Source of the DNA: Caballeronia novacaledonica
GTDB lineage: Bacteria; Pseudomonadota; Gammaproteobacteria; Burkholderiales; Burkholderiaceae
DNA length: 64,000 bases
NCBI RefSeq assembly: GCF_900258035.1
Contig: NZ_OGTP01000010.1
Span: 124,001-188,000 of the forward strand
Direction of reading: 5' to 3'
Positions within the stretch are counted from its first letter, which is position 1; each line of letters starts with the position of its first letter. Positions 1-12,041 of this stretch are shown here, piece by piece. The position numbers and the translations under genes were made by a program. The notes under the pieces were generated by a model, which saw nothing but the letters and a program-made list of their open reading frames with translations, made no database searches and was not told where the DNA came from.

Positions 1-155
1 AACAGATGCTCGAAGTGCTGTCCGCCGAACCGGCGCTGGAAAACACCGCGGACGGCTATGCGCCGCGCCCCGATTTCCGTCCGGTCACGAAGTTCGAGCG
101 ACGCGGCCTGCGGCTCGGACACGGCGTGTGGGACCTGATGTTCCGCCGCCGCTGA
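1..155 (+). CDS. trmB: tRNA (guanine-N7-)-methyltransferase, C-terminal end (partial)
   Basis: This is only the last 50 residues of a reading frame that enters from outside the window. The C-terminal segment [20 protein letters not shown] closely matches the conserved C-terminus of TrmB, the SAM-dependent enzyme that makes m7G46 in tRNA. The SAM-binding domain lies outside the window. A strong hairpin terminator follows the stop codon by about 30 bases, so this is the last gene of its transcript. Confidence 0.85.
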   Translation, partial: QMLEVLSAEPALENTADGYAPRPDFRPVTKFERRGLRLGHGVWDLMFRRR

Positions 156-184
156 ACGCCGCTGAAACGCCGCGCAGATACGAC

Positions 185-212
185 AACGCCACGGCAAGCC
201 GTGGCGTTTTGC
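185..212 (+). terminator. Rho-independent terminator after trmB
   Basis: A perfect 10-bp stem (aacgccacgg / ccgtggcgtt) with a 4-base CAAG loop is followed by a T run on the plus strand. It separates trmB from the convergent uppP. Confidence 0.8.
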
Positions 213-234
213 ATCGTGCGCGGCAAAAGCGCGA

Positions 235-1068
235 TCAGTCCGCCCAGCTCAGCCCGCCGCTGTATCCGACGATCAGGATCAGCAAGCCGAAGCCGATGCG
301 ATACCACGCAAACGCCGTGAAATCGTGCGATGCGACGTAGCGCAAAAGCCAGCGCACGCAGACGAAGGCGCTGACGAACGCCGCGACCAGTCCGATCGCG
401 AAGAGCCCGAAGTCGTCGGCGGTCAGCGTGCGCCAGTACTTCGCCATTTCGTAGAGCGTCGCGCCGAAGATGATCGGAATCGCGAGGAAAAACGAAAACT
501 CCGTGGCGACGCGCCGTTCGAGTCCGAACAGCATCCCGCCGATGATCGTCGCGCCGGAACGCGAAGTGCCGGGAATCAGCGCGAAGCATTGCGCGAGACC
601 GACCTTGAAGGCATCGGAGTAGGAAAGATCATCGACGGAATGCACGTGCGGCGTGACGGCGCGTTCGCGCTGGCGCGACTCCGCCCACAGAATCACGATG
701 CCGCCGACGATCAGCGCCACCGACACCGGCACCGGCGAGAACAGCACCGACTTGATGCCCTTCTCGAAAAGCAGCCCCAGAACGATGGCCGGAATGGTCG
801 CGATGATCACGTTCAGCGTGAAACGCCGCGCGTCGGCGCGAACGGGCAGGCCCGCGACCACGGAACCGATCTTCGCGCGATATTCCCAGCAGATCGCGAG
901 AATGGCGCCGAACTGGATGACGACGTCGAAGGTTTTCGATTGCGCGTCGGTGAAATTCAGCAAACTGCCCGCCACGATCAAGTGCCCCGTGCTCGAAACC
1001 GGCAGAAATTCCGTCAAGCCCTCCACGACGCCCAGAACGAGCGCCTTCAACATCAATATCCAGTCCAT
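235..1068 (-). CDS. uppP: Undecaprenyl-diphosphatase (UppP/BacA family)
   Basis: Integral inner-membrane phosphatase that converts undecaprenyl diphosphate to undecaprenyl phosphate, recycling the lipid carrier for peptidoglycan and other envelope polymers; it can confer bacitracin resistance. The 277 residues match the family length. Both signature motifs are visible: [15 protein letters not shown] near residue 15, and [14 protein letters not shown] followed by [11 protein letters not shown] in the second half. Several hydrophobic helices span the whole length. It converges on trmB across a terminator. The start at [10 protein letters not shown] is the natural one for the family. Confidence 0.96.
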   Translation of the reverse strand: MDWILMLKALVLGVVEGLTEFLPVSSTGHLIVAGSLLNFTDAQSKTFDVVIQFGAILAICWEYRAKIGSVVAGLPVRADARRFTLNVIIATIPAIVLGLLFEKGIKSVLFSPVPVSVALIVGGIVILWAESRQRERAVTPHVHSVDDLSYSDAFKVGLAQCFALIPGTSRSGATIIGGMLFGLERRVATEFSFFLAIPIIFGATLYEMAKYWRTLTADDFGLFAIGLVAAFVSAFVCVRWLLRYVASHDFTAFAWYRIGFGLLILIVGYSGGLSWAD

Positions 1069-1131
1069 GCGTCAGCCTTTGTTCGCCGTTATCGCCGTAG
1101 CTTGTGGAGCACATTGCGCAGAGATTTCGAC

Positions 1132-1725
1132 TTACTTCTCAACGATCTGCACACGTATGCCGTTTGTAAGGACTGTGATTGTACCGGGTTCGTAAGACAC
1201 GCCCGCGAACTGGAGTTCCTCGGGCTTGAAGGTGTGAATCGGGTAGCGGTCGAGCAGTTGCGCCGCGAGTTGCGCGCCGACCGACGCAATCTGCTGGTTG
1301 TACTGCGCGGCGTCGCCACTGAACTGCGCACCGTCGACGGATGGCGAGACGAGAATGACGGAACGGCTCGCCGCGTCGTAGCCGAGTTGCGTCGAGAGCG
1401 TGAACACGCCGGTCACGGGATTGGGCATGAACGGCGTGGACAGGCGCGCATCGACGCGCACCGTCACGCGGTTGCGATCCGGCGCCATGCCGACGACCGG
1501 ATTGCTCAGGACGACGTCGAATATTTGCGAAGCCGTGCGTTGCAGCGGAAACTTGCGCGCGACTGCGTCCTGAACCTGCTGCGTCGAAAATGTGTAGTGG
1601 TCCGGAATGAAGGGGAATATCGAGTTCGACGCGGATTGCGCCGTCGAAGTGAATGCGAGTGCGGACAGGGACAACAGTCCCGCCAGCACGAACCGGCGCC
1701 GCAGCGGCGCGACGGGTTCCGTCAT
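1132..1725 (-). CDS. DUF1439-like exported/lipoprotein-type protein
   Basis: A 197-residue protein with an N-terminal signal-like segment (basic MTEPVAPLRRRFVLAGLL, then a hydrophobic stretch ending at AQSA) followed by a soluble beta-rich domain. The pattern FSTQQVQDAVARKFP resembles the DUF1439 (YceB-like) family, which binds hydrophobic ligands in the periplasm; that assignment is by resemblance only. The reading frame extends 18 codons further upstream, but the internal ATG has a GGAGG ribosome-binding site at good spacing and is chosen. No lipobox cysteine is evident. Confidence 0.7.
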   Translation of the reverse strand: MTEPVAPLRRRFVLAGLLSLSALAFTSTAQSASNSIFPFIPDHYTFSTQQVQDAVARKFPLQRTASQIFDVVLSNPVVGMAPDRNRVTVRVDARLSTPFMPNPVTGVFTLSTQLGYDAASRSVILVSPSVDGAQFSGDAAQYNQQIASVGAQLAAQLLDRYPIHTFKPEELQFAGVSYEPGTITVLTNGIRVQIVEK

Positions 1726-1791
1726 GCGTGATCCTCCAGAACTTTTTTCAAATCTGCGCCGTGTGGCGCGGTCCGGCACTTGGACTGCCGA

Positions 1792-2082
1792 TCATAACGG
1801 CAGTTGCGCGGGCCGCGTCTGCGCTTCCAGTCGTTCGATCCACGTCAACGCATATTCGCGCGTCTCGCCGCACATTTCCCCGGACGGCTGCAAACCGGAA
1901 CAACACGCCGGCCTGCGCGGATCGCCGAAAATCCTGCAACGCAGGTCATCGCCCAGTTGAACGCAACGCTCGCCCGCGCGCTTGCCGTCCGGCATGCCCG
2001 GAATCGGACTCGAAATAGAAGGCGCGATACAACACGCACCGCACCCTTCCCGGCAAGCATGAGACGAAGAATCGATCGACAT
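1792..2082 (-). CDS. YkgJ-type cysteine-cluster protein
   Basis: A 96-residue protein with the CREGCGACC motif near the N-terminus (C-x3-C-x2-CC) and further cysteines at CVQLG, CRIF, CCSGL and MCG. This is the pattern of the YkgJ/UPF0153 family of putative Zn- or Fe-S-binding proteins, whose function is not settled. The start [15 protein letters not shown] fits the family; the frame also extends 16 codons upstream. It is divergent from hemN, with about 150 bases between the two starts. Confidence 0.8.
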   Translation of the reverse strand: MSIDSSSHACREGCGACCIAPSISSPIPGMPDGKRAGERCVQLGDDLRCRIFGDPRRPACCSGLQPSGEMCGETREYALTWIERLEAQTRPAQLPL

Positions 2083-2230
2083 GGCGACACTGAACCGCGC
2101 AAAAAGAATCGATATTGTCCCACGCCTCATCTTTGCGCTTCGTCAAATCGATGCTGTCGGGCTGCGACCTTATCACGCAAATATCGCGTTCGCCGCGCAA
2201 TTACACTCGGACGATTCCCCGAGGTCCGTC

Positions 2231-3613
2231 ATGACTGCCGCAGCGCCCTTCTTTCGTCCCGATCTGCTCGCGCGCTACGACGCGCACGGCCCGCGATACA
2301 CGTCCTATCCGACCGCCGTCCAGTTCACTGATTCGTTCGATCCCGCGCACTATCGCGAAGCCGCGAGCAAGGCGAACGCGAACGCCGATCTCTCGCTGTA
2401 CTTCCACATTCCGTTCTGCGACACCGTCTGCTTCTACTGCGGCTGCAACAAGATCGCGACGAAAAATCGCGCGCACGCACGCCCGTATCTCGACCGGATG
2501 AAGCGCGAACTCGCCTTGCAGGCCGCGCTTTTCGACACCTCGCGTCCGGTCACGCAGCTTCACTGGGGCGGCGGCACGCCGACTTTCCTCTCGCACGGCG
2601 AAATGGCCGAACTGATGTCCGCGACCCGCGAGCATTTCAATCTCGTTTCCGATGAACGCGCCGAATATTCGATCGAAGTCGATCCGCGCGAGGCCTCGGC
2701 GGCGACGATCGCATTGCTGCGCGAACTCGGCTTCAATCGCCTGAGCCTAGGCGTGCAGGACTTCGACGAGCGCGTGCAGCGCGCCGTCAATCGCATCCAG
2801 CCGCGCGCCATGACCGAAACCGTGCTCGACGCCGCGCGTGCGAACGGCTTCGAGTCCGTGAGCGTCGATCTGATCTACGGGCTGCCGCATCAGAGCGTCG
2901 AGCGCTTCTCGCGCACGCTCGACGCGATCATCGATCTGAAACCCGATCGCGTGTCGGTGTTCGGCTATGCGCACATGCCGTCGCTCTTCAAGATGCAGCG
3001 GCAGATCGACGAAAGCGCGCTGCCCTCGCCCGCCGTGCGCCTCGCGATTCTCGAACGCGTGATCGAGCGCATGGGCGAGGCGGGCTATGTGTACATCGGC
3101 ATGGATCATTTCGCGCTGCCCGGCGACGAACTCGCGCGCGCCTTCGAAGCCGGCACGCTTCAGCGCAACTTTCAGGGCTACAGCACGCGCGCGGATTGCG
3201 ATCTGATCGGCATCGGGGCGTCGTCGATCGGCAAGATCGGCGATGTCTACGCGCAAAACGCGCGCGAGCTCGAGCACTACGCCGCCGCGATCGACGCGGG
3301 CGATCTCGCCATCACGCGCGGCGTGCGTCTTTCCGCCGACGACGCTCTCCGCCGCGACGTCATCATGCGTCTCATGTGCGGTGGCGAGCTGCGTTTCGCT
3401 GATGTTTCGGCGACGCACGGCATCGAATTCCCGGCCGTTTTCGCGAACGAACTCGCGCGCCTCGCGCCGATGGCCGGCGACGGCCTCATCGACCTCTCGC
3501 GCGACGCGATCCGCGTGCTGCCCGCCGGACGCATGCTGGTGCGCAACGTCGCGTCGGTATTCGACCGCTATCTGGGACAGTCGAGCCTGCGGCGCTTCTC
3601 GCGCACGATCTGA
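2231..3613 (+). CDS. hemN: Oxygen-independent coproporphyrinogen III oxidase
   Basis: Radical-SAM enzyme that decarboxylates coproporphyrinogen III to protoporphyrinogen IX without oxygen, in heme synthesis. The 460 residues match HemN length. The N-terminus RYDAHGPRYTSYPTAVQF is typical of true HemN, and the cluster motif PFCDTVCFYCGCN (C-x3-C-x2-C-x-C) lies near residue 65. GGGTPTFL and the C-terminal HemN domain follow. The upstream in-frame extension is rejected because it crosses the divergent promoter and lacks homology; the ATG after GAGGTCCGTC is used. A second relative, hemW, lies near 58.4 kb. Confidence 0.95.
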   Translation: MTAAAPFFRPDLLARYDAHGPRYTSYPTAVQFTDSFDPAHYREAASKANANADLSLYFHIPFCDTVCFYCGCNKIATKNRAHARPYLDRMKRELALQAALFDTSRPVTQLHWGGGTPTFLSHGEMAELMSATREHFNLVSDERAEYSIEVDPREASAATIALLRELGFNRLSLGVQDFDERVQRAVNRIQPRAMTETVLDAARANGFESVSVDLIYGLPHQSVERFSRTLDAIIDLKPDRVSVFGYAHMPSLFKMQRQIDESALPSPAVRLAILERVIERMGEAGYVYIGMDHFALPGDELARAFEAGTLQRNFQGYSTRADCDLIGIGASSIGKIGDVYAQNARELEHYAAAIDAGDLAITRGVRLSADDALRRDVIMRLMCGGELRFADVSATHGIEFPAVFANELARLAPMAGDGLIDLSRDAIRVLPAGRMLVRNVASVFDRYLGQSSLRRFSRTI

Positions 3614-3762
3614 GCGGTGTTCGAACGGCCTCGGTGGCTTAGAATGACAGCCACCTTGGACGCCCCAATTCTGCGACACGGCGCCCATCCATTTTCCCTG
3701 CCGATGCGAAGCGCCGGGCATGCCCGGACTTCTCGCTGCCGGCCACGCCACTGCCCGACGCC

Positions 3763-5142
3763 ATGCCGACCACTTCGCCGCAGTTCGCCCCGCTTGCCCA
3801 ACTCGCCGCCGATCTGAAAAGCGGCCGCACGACGAGCCGCGCGCTCGTCGAGGCGGCGCTCGAACGCATCGCCGATCCGGCGGGCCAGGGCTCCACCGTG
3901 TTTCTCCATGTCGATGCCGAACACGCCCGCGCTGCCGCCGACGCCCACGATGCGCTGCGCCGCGCCGGCACCGTGCTCTCGCCGCTCGCGGGCATTCCGG
4001 TGTCGATCAAGGATCTCTTCGATATCGAAGGCGAAGTGACGCGCGCCGGCTCGAAAGCGCTCCACGATGCGGCGCCCGCGAAGGCCGACGCCGTCGCCGT
4101 CGCGCGCTTGCGCCGCGCGGGCGCGGTGATCGTCGGGCGCACCAACATGAGCGAGTTCGCGTTTTCCGGCCTCGGACTGAATCCGCACTACGGCACGCCG
4201 CGTTCGCCGTGGCATGCGGATGTGCCGGGCGACGCGCGCATCGCGGGCGGCTCGTCGTCGGGCGCGGCGGCGTCGGTCGCCGACGGCATGGCCGCCGTCG
4301 CGCTCGGCACCGATACCGGCGGTTCCCTGCGCATTCCCGCCGCGCTGTGCGGCCTCACCGGCTTCAAACCGACCGCGAGCCGCATTCCGAGGCAAGGCGG
4401 CGTGCCGCTCTCCAAGACGCTCGATTCGTTCGGGCCGATCGGCATGTCGGTCGCGTGCTGCGCGCTCGTCGATCGCATTCTCGCCGGACGCGATCCCGGC
4501 GTGCCCGCGACGCGTCCGCTCGACGGCGTGCGCCTCGGCGTGCTCACGCACTACGTGACCGACGGCGTCGAAGCGCCCGTCGCGAACGCGGTCGCCGCGG
4601 CGGTCAATCATCTGGCGGCGGCGGGCGCGCTGGTCGAAGACGTGCGTTTCGCGCCGCTGGATCGTCTGCCTGAAATCAATCGTTATCCGCTCGTCGCGAT
4701 CGAGGCGTACGCGTGGCATCGAAAGCTGATGGCCGAGCGCGGCGACGCGTACGACCCGCGCGTGCTCGCGCGTCTGAAGCGCGCGGAAGCGGCGAGCGCG
4801 GCGGATTACATCGACTTGTGCGAGGCGCGCGCCGCGATGATCGAAGCGGCCCGCACGACGCTCTGGCAACGTTTCGACGCGATCGTCTGCCCGACGGTGC
4901 CGGTCGTGCCTCCGCGCATCGCCGATCTCGAAACCGACGACGACGCCTTCACGCGCACCAATGCGCTGATCCTACGCAACCCGACCGCCTTCAATTTCCT
5001 CGATGCGAGCGCGCTGTCGCTGCCCTGCCATCCGCGCGGCGAGGCGCCCGTCGGCCTGATGCTCGCGGGCGCGCCGAACGCCGACGACACGTTGCTGTCG
5101 ATCGGACGCGCGGTCGAAGCGGTGCTGGAAACGACGCGCTGA
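3763..5142 (+). CDS. Amidase (amidase-signature family)
   Basis: A 459-residue amidase of the Ser-cisSer-Lys class, which hydrolyses amide bonds. The catalytic lysine sits in GIPVSIKDLFD (about residue 83), the serine-rich loop is GGSSSGAAASVADG, and the nucleophile region is GTDTGGSLRIPAALCG. The family includes GatA, allophanate hydrolase and general amidases. There is no gatC or gatB nearby, so a free-standing catabolic amidase is more likely than a tRNA amidotransferase subunit. The substrate cannot be read from the sequence. It lies between hemN and dsbB on the same strand. Confidence 0.9.
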   Translation: MPTTSPQFAPLAQLAADLKSGRTTSRALVEAALERIADPAGQGSTVFLHVDAEHARAAADAHDALRRAGTVLSPLAGIPVSIKDLFDIEGEVTRAGSKALHDAAPAKADAVAVARLRRAGAVIVGRTNMSEFAFSGLGLNPHYGTPRSPWHADVPGDARIAGGSSSGAAASVADGMAAVALGTDTGGSLRIPAALCGLTGFKPTASRIPRQGGVPLSKTLDSFGPIGMSVACCALVDRILAGRDPGVPATRPLDGVRLGVLTHYVTDGVEAPVANAVAAAVNHLAAAGALVEDVRFAPLDRLPEINRYPLVAIEAYAWHRKLMAERGDAYDPRVLARLKRAEAASAADYIDLCEARAAMIEAARTTLWQRFDAIVCPTVPVVPPRIADLETDDDAFTRTNALILRNPTAFNFLDASALSLPCHPRGEAPVGLMLAGAPNADDTLLSIGRAVEAVLETTR

Positions 5143-5257
5143 GCGCCTGAAAAACGGTCGAATGTCGCGGCTGATTTTGCACATCGGGCGTTCGCGCTAG
5201 AATTCACCGCGATACCCATGAAACTCAGGTGGTTCCTTCTCGAATCGTTGCGGAACA

Positions 5258-5803
5258 ATGAACAACTCTTTGAATCACTTCACGATGCATCAGGACGACC
5301 GGGTGATGCGCCGCGAGCGCCGCCTGCTCGTGCTGCTCGGCTTCGTCAGTCTCGGGCTCGTCGGCGGCGCGCTGTACCTGCAATTCTTCCATGGCGAAGA
5401 TCCCTGCCCGCTGTGCATCATCCAGCGCTATTTCTTCGTGCTGATCGCGATCTTCGCGTTCCTCGGCGCGGCGTTCCGTAGCTGGCGCGGCATTGCGCTG
5501 CTGGAAACGCTCGTCGCGATTTCGGCGCTCGGCGGCGTCGCCACCGCGCTGCGCCACGTTTATGTGCAGTCGCATCCCGGCTTCAGTTGCGGTTATGACG
5601 CGCTTCAGCCAATCGTCGACGGCCTGCCGCCCGCAAGCTGGCTGCCGCAAGTGTTCAAGGTCGCGGGTCTGTGCGAAACGCCGTATCCGCCGATTCTCGG
5701 GCTGTCGCTGCCGCAATGGTCGCTGATCGCGTTTGCGTTGATTTTCGTGCTGGTCGCGGCCAGCATCCGCCTCAAGCGCAAGCTGCGCGCGACCGTCAGG
5801 TAA
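5258..5803 (+). CDS. dsbB: Disulfide bond formation protein B
   Basis: Inner-membrane quinone reductase that re-oxidises the periplasmic dithiol oxidase DsbA. The protein has four hydrophobic segments and both cysteine pairs: CPLC in [14 protein letters not shown] (about residues 49-52), and the second periplasmic loop pair in GFSCGYD and GLCETPYPP. The length (181) is normal. Codons at MHQDD and MRRER are alternative starts; the first ATG has only a weak GGAAC upstream, so the N-terminus is uncertain by up to 16 residues. Confidence 0.93.
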   Translation: MNNSLNHFTMHQDDRVMRRERRLLVLLGFVSLGLVGGALYLQFFHGEDPCPLCIIQRYFFVLIAIFAFLGAAFRSWRGIALLETLVAISALGGVATALRHVYVQSHPGFSCGYDALQPIVDGLPPASWLPQVFKVAGLCETPYPPILGLSLPQWSLIAFALIFVLVAASIRLKRKLRATVR

Positions 5804-6076
5804 ATTATTCCGGGCGGCCGCTCTGCGCCGCCCGCTTTTCCTCGCTTCACCGCCTTGCGCGCGTCTCCCCTTTCCCGCATCAGCGCATCCGCATAATCTT
5901 GATACGTGCGCGCCCATATTTTTGAGATATTGGGATGTTAAGGTCGTGTCTGGATGGCGATCTACGTGCGCGCAGTCCGATTTGCTCAAAGGCAGCCTGA
6001 GAGTTTTCTCGCAGCAACCCATGAAGCGAACGGAAACCGCGTAACGCGCGCCCGGTCCGCAATGTCTTCCTGAGTC
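5804..6076 (+). promoter_or_regulatory. Long leader upstream of the xdh genes
   Basis: A 273-base non-coding stretch precedes xdhA. It contains several short potential hairpins, for example TGAGA with TTCTCG around 6,000-6,015 and GC-rich complementary runs at about 6,040-6,056. No convincing Shine-Dalgarno sequence lies right before the xdhA ATG. It probably holds the promoter and operator of the purine operon. I cannot assign it to a known riboswitch or regulator site. Confidence 0.35.
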
Positions 6077-7576
6077 ATGACAACGCAAACCATCCGCTTC
6101 CTCCAACGCGGCGCCGTACGCGAAATCGGCGACGCGCCCGCCACGCGCACGGTGCTTCAGCATCTGCGCGAGGACGCGCTATGCACCGGCACGAAGGAAG
6201 GCTGCGCGGAAGGCGATTGCGGCGCATGCACCGTCGTGATCGGCGAACTCGACGCTTCCGGCGCGCTCGCGCTGAAAGCGGTCAACGCGTGCATCCAGTT
6301 TCTGCCGACGCTCGATTCCCGCGCCCTTTTCACCGTCGAAGATCTGCGCGGCGCGGATGGCGCGCTGCATCCGGTGCAGCAGGCGCTCGTCGATTGTCAC
6401 GGCTCGCAATGCGGTTTCTGCACGCCGGGCTTCGCGATGTCGCTGTGGGCGCTGTATCACCACCATCCGCGCGATGCAGGCCCGCCTTCGCGCGATGAAA
6501 TCGCCGCCGCGCTCTCAGGCAATCTGTGCCGCTGCACGGGTTACCGGCCGATCGTCGATGCCGCGCAGCGCATGTTCGAGTATCCGCGCGCGCCCTTCGA
6601 CACCGATGCGATCGCGCAAACACTCGCGGCCCTGAAGCGCACGCAAACCTTCGAATACCAGCCGCCCGGCGCGCCGGCGTTCCACGCGCCCGTCACGCGC
6701 GCCGAATTCGCCCGCTTGCGCGCCGCGCATCCGAACGCGCGCCTGCTCGCGGGCAGCACGGATGTCGGCCTGTGGGTCACGAAGCAGTTCCGCGAGCTTG
6801 GCGACCTGCTGTACATCGGCAATGTCGACGAACTGAAGACGATCGAGCGCGACGCGCAGACGTTGACGATCGGCGCGGCGGCCTCGCTCGAAGACGCGTA
6901 CGCCGCGCTCGCGGCCGATTATCCCGAGCTTGCCGAACTGTGGACGCGCTTCGCGTCGCGGCCGATCCGCAACGCGGGCACGCTCGGCGGCAATGTCGCG
7001 AACGGCTCGCCGATCGGCGATTCCATGCCGGCGCTCATCGCGCTGAATGCGGAACTCGTGCTGCAGAAAGCCGATAAAACCCGCACGATGCGCCTCGACG
7101 CGTTCTATCTCGGCTATCAGAAAACCGCGCTCGATGCCGGCGAATTCCTCACGGCGATTCGCGTGCCGCGCCCGGCCGCCGCACTGCGCTTTCGGACATA
7201 CAAAGTGTCGAAGCGTTACGACCAGGACATTTCGGCGGTGTGCGCGGCGTTCGCGATCGAACTGGACGCGAACCATCGCGTCACGGATGCGCGCATCGCG
7301 TTCGGCGGCATGGCGGCGACGCCCAAACGCGCCGCGCGAGCCGAGGCCGCGCTCGTCGGCAACGCATGGAACGAAGCGGCGGCGCGCCACGCGATGACCG
7401 CGCTCGACGCCGATTTCCAGCCGCTCACCGACATGCGCGCATCGAGCGCCTATCGCGCGAAAGTGGCGCGCAACGTGCTGTGGCGCTTCTATCTGGAAAC
7501 GCGCCCGGACGCCCCGCTCGCGCTCGCCGAAGTGAACGCGTTCGCGTACGGCGCACATGCGGAGGAAGCGCCATGA
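6077..7576 (+). CDS. xdhA: Xanthine dehydrogenase small subunit (2Fe-2S and FAD domains)
   Basis: Electron-transfer subunit of xanthine dehydrogenase, which oxidises hypoxanthine to xanthine and xanthine to urate. The N-terminal ferredoxin-type domain has C-x4-GC-x4-C-x2-C cysteines (CTGTKEGCAEGDCGAC, about residues 36-51). The second 2Fe-2S domain has CHGSQCGFCTPGF and NLCRCTGYRP. The FAD domain follows, with LLAGSTDVGLWVTK and GGNVANGSPIGDSMP. The 499 residues match bacterial XdhA. The stop overlaps the xdhB start by four bases (ATGA), indicating translational coupling. Confidence 0.96.
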   Translation: MTTQTIRFLQRGAVREIGDAPATRTVLQHLREDALCTGTKEGCAEGDCGACTVVIGELDASGALALKAVNACIQFLPTLDSRALFTVEDLRGADGALHPVQQALVDCHGSQCGFCTPGFAMSLWALYHHHPRDAGPPSRDEIAAALSGNLCRCTGYRPIVDAAQRMFEYPRAPFDTDAIAQTLAALKRTQTFEYQPPGAPAFHAPVTRAEFARLRAAHPNARLLAGSTDVGLWVTKQFRELGDLLYIGNVDELKTIERDAQTLTIGAAASLEDAYAALAADYPELAELWTRFASRPIRNAGTLGGNVANGSPIGDSMPALIALNAELVLQKADKTRTMRLDAFYLGYQKTALDAGEFLTAIRVPRPAAALRFRTYKVSKRYDQDISAVCAAFAIELDANHRVTDARIAFGGMAATPKRAARAEAALVGNAWNEAAARHAMTALDADFQPLTDMRASSAYRAKVARNVLWRFYLETRPDAPLALAEVNAFAYGAHAEEAP

Positions 7577-9915
7577 ACCGACTGAACGAACCGCTCGCGC
7601 TCGACGCCGCCGGCGCCGCGCTGCCGCACGAATCGGCGGCGCTGCACGTGAGCGGCGAAGCGATCTACACCGACGACATTCCCGAGTTGCGCGGCACGCT
7701 GCACGCGGCGCTCGGTCTGTCGCGGCATGCGCATGCGCGCATCGTGTCGCTCGATCTGGATGCGGTGCGCGCCGCGCCCGGCGTCGTCGCGGTGCTGACG
7801 GCCGCGGACATTCCCGGCGAGAACAATTGCGGCCCCGTGCTGCACGACGATCCGATCCTCGCCGCCGATAAAGTCGAGTACCTCGGCCAGCCGGTCTTCG
7901 CCGTCATCGCGGAAAGTCACGATCTGGCGCGCCGCGCCGCCGCGCTCGCGAAAAGCGAGGATGTCGTGCGCTACGAGCCGCTCGAAGCGGTGCTCACGCC
8001 GCGCGAGGCGAAGGCGCGCAACCAGTTCGTGCTGCCGCCGCTGCACTTGCGGCGCGGCGATCCGGCGGGGCGCATCGCATCGGCGAAACATCGGCTGGCG
8101 GGCGAATTCGAGGTCGGCGGGCAGGAACAGTTCTATCTCGAAGGACAGGTCGCGTACGCGGTGCCGAAGGAGCAGGACGGCATGCTCGTTCATAGCTCGA
8201 CGCAGCATCCGAGCGAAATGCAGCAGGTGGTCGCGCACATGCTCGGCTGGCCGACGCATGCCGTGCTGTGCGAATGCCGGCGCATGGGCGGCGGCTTCGG
8301 CGGCAAGGAATCTCAATCGGCGCTGTTCGCGTGCGTGGCGTCGCTCGCGGCGCATCTGCTCAAGCGCCCCGTGAAGCTGCGCGCCGATCGCGACGACGAC
8401 TTCATGATCACCGGCAAGCGCCACGACGCCGTCTACGAATACGAATGCGGCTTCGACGACGACGGGCGCATCGCCGGCGCGCGCGTCGAGATCGCGTTGC
8501 GGGCAGGCTATTCGGCGGATTTGTCGGGCGCGGTCGCCACGCGCGCCGTCTGTCATTTCGACAACGCGTACTACCTGAGCGACGTCGATATCCGTGCGCT
8601 GTGCTGCAAGACCAACACGCAGTCGAACACCGCGTTTCGCGGCTTCGGCGGCCCGCAAGGCGCGCTCGTGATGGAAGTGATGCTCGACGAGATCGCGCAT
8701 CGGCTGAAACGCGATCCGCTCGACGTGCGGCGCGCGAACTACTACGGCATCGCCGAGCGCAACGTGACGCCTTACGGTCAGACGGTCGAAGACAACGTGA
8801 TCGCGGCGCTGACCGACGAACTCGTCGCGTCGAGCGAGTATCAGCAGCGCCGCGCCGGCATCGCCGCGTTCAACGCGAAGAACGGCGTGCTCAGGCGCGG
8901 CATCGCGTTCACGCCGGTCAAGTTCGGCATTTCGTTCAACGTGCCGTTCCTGAACCAGGCGGGCGCGCTCGTGCACGTCTACAAGGACGGCTCCGTGCTC
9001 GTCAATCACGGCGGCACGGAAATGGGCCAGGGGCTCAACACGAAAGTCGCGCAGGTCGTCGCGAGCGTGCTCGGCATCGGCTTGCAGCGCGTGCGCGTCA
9101 CGGCGACGGATACATCGAAGGTCGCGAATACATCGGCGACGGCGGCCTCGACGGGCAGCGATCTGAACGGCAAGGCCGCCGAAGCCGCCGCGCTTACGAT
9201 CCGCGGGCGTCTCGCCGAACTCGTCGTGAAGCAGCTCGGCGGCAATCCGGCCGATGCGCGCTTTCACGGCGGCGTCGTGGAGGTGAACGGCGGGCAGATG
9301 CCGTTCGATCAGCTCGTCGCGGCCGCGTATCTCGCGCGCGTGCAGTTGTGGTCGGACGGTTTTTATTCGACGCCGAAAGTCCACTGGGACGCCAAGACGC
9401 TGCAAGGCCATCCGTTCTATTACTTCGCCTACGGCGCGGCGGTGTCGGAAGTCGTCGTCGATACGCTCACCGGCGAGTGGAAACTGCTGCGCGCCGATCT
9501 GCTGCACGACGCGGGACGCTCAATCAATCCGGCGATCGACATCGGCCAGGTGGAAGGCGGTTTCATCCAGGGCATGGGCTGGCTCACGACCGAGGAACTG
9601 TGGTGGAACCGCGACGGCCGCCTGATGACGCACGCGCCGTCGACCTACAAGATTCCGGCCGTCAGCGATGCGCCCGCGATCTTCAACGTCGCCCTTTTCC
9701 GGAACGACAACGCCGAGCCGACCGTTTTCCGCTCGAAAGCGGTCGGCGAGCCGCCGCTGTTGCTGGCGTTTTCGGTGCTGCTCGCGATTCGCGCGGCGAT
9801 CGCATCGGCGGCGCCGGATTCCGCCGATGCACCGAAATTGCGCGCACCGGCGACGCCTGAGGCAATTCTTGACGCGCTGACGGTCGAGGCCGGCGTAGCC
9901 GCCCCGGTAAACTAG
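7573..9915 (+). CDS. xdhB: Xanthine dehydrogenase molybdopterin-binding large subunit
   Basis: Catalytic molybdenum-cofactor subunit, 780 residues. Moco-contact motifs are visible: GGGFGGKESQ (about residue 240), TAFRGFGGPQGA, GGTEMGQGLNTKV, and the C-terminal AVGEPPLLL with the catalytic glutamate. The open frame runs further upstream inside xdhA, but the real start is the ATG overlapping the xdhA stop, preceded by GGAGGAAG. It is in the same operon as xdhA and xdhC. Confidence 0.96.
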   Translation: MNRLNEPLALDAAGAALPHESAALHVSGEAIYTDDIPELRGTLHAALGLSRHAHARIVSLDLDAVRAAPGVVAVLTAADIPGENNCGPVLHDDPILAADKVEYLGQPVFAVIAESHDLARRAAALAKSEDVVRYEPLEAVLTPREAKARNQFVLPPLHLRRGDPAGRIASAKHRLAGEFEVGGQEQFYLEGQVAYAVPKEQDGMLVHSSTQHPSEMQQVVAHMLGWPTHAVLCECRRMGGGFGGKESQSALFACVASLAAHLLKRPVKLRADRDDDFMITGKRHDAVYEYECGFDDDGRIAGARVEIALRAGYSADLSGAVATRAVCHFDNAYYLSDVDIRALCCKTNTQSNTAFRGFGGPQGALVMEVMLDEIAHRLKRDPLDVRRANYYGIAERNVTPYGQTVEDNVIAALTDELVASSEYQQRRAGIAAFNAKNGVLRRGIAFTPVKFGISFNVPFLNQAGALVHVYKDGSVLVNHGGTEMGQGLNTKVAQVVASVLGIGLQRVRVTATDTSKVANTSATAASTGSDLNGKAAEAAALTIRGRLAELVVKQLGGNPADARFHGGVVEVNGGQMPFDQLVAAAYLARVQLWSDGFYSTPKVHWDAKTLQGHPFYYFAYGAAVSEVVVDTLTGEWKLLRADLLHDAGRSINPAIDIGQVEGGFIQGMGWLTTEELWWNRDGRLMTHAPSTYKIPAVSDAPAIFNVALFRNDNAEPTVFRSKAVGEPPLLLAFSVLLAIRAAIASAAPDSADAPKLRAPATPEAILDALTVEAGVAAPVN

Positions 9916-9956
9916 CGCCTGCGACGACGCAAAACGACATTTTTGGAGCTCACTCG

Positions 9957-12036
<2,080 letters not shown>

Positions 12037-12041
12037 AAAGC

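Noticed and set aside
3763-5142. GatA subunit of the tRNA amidotransferase
   Set aside because: No gatB or gatC next to it, and host GatCAB genes normally form their own cluster; a free-standing amidase is more likely.
7489-9507. 672-codon minus-strand frame in xdhB
   Set aside because: Antisense shadow of the XdhB coding sequence; Arg/Asp/His-rich low-meaning composition.
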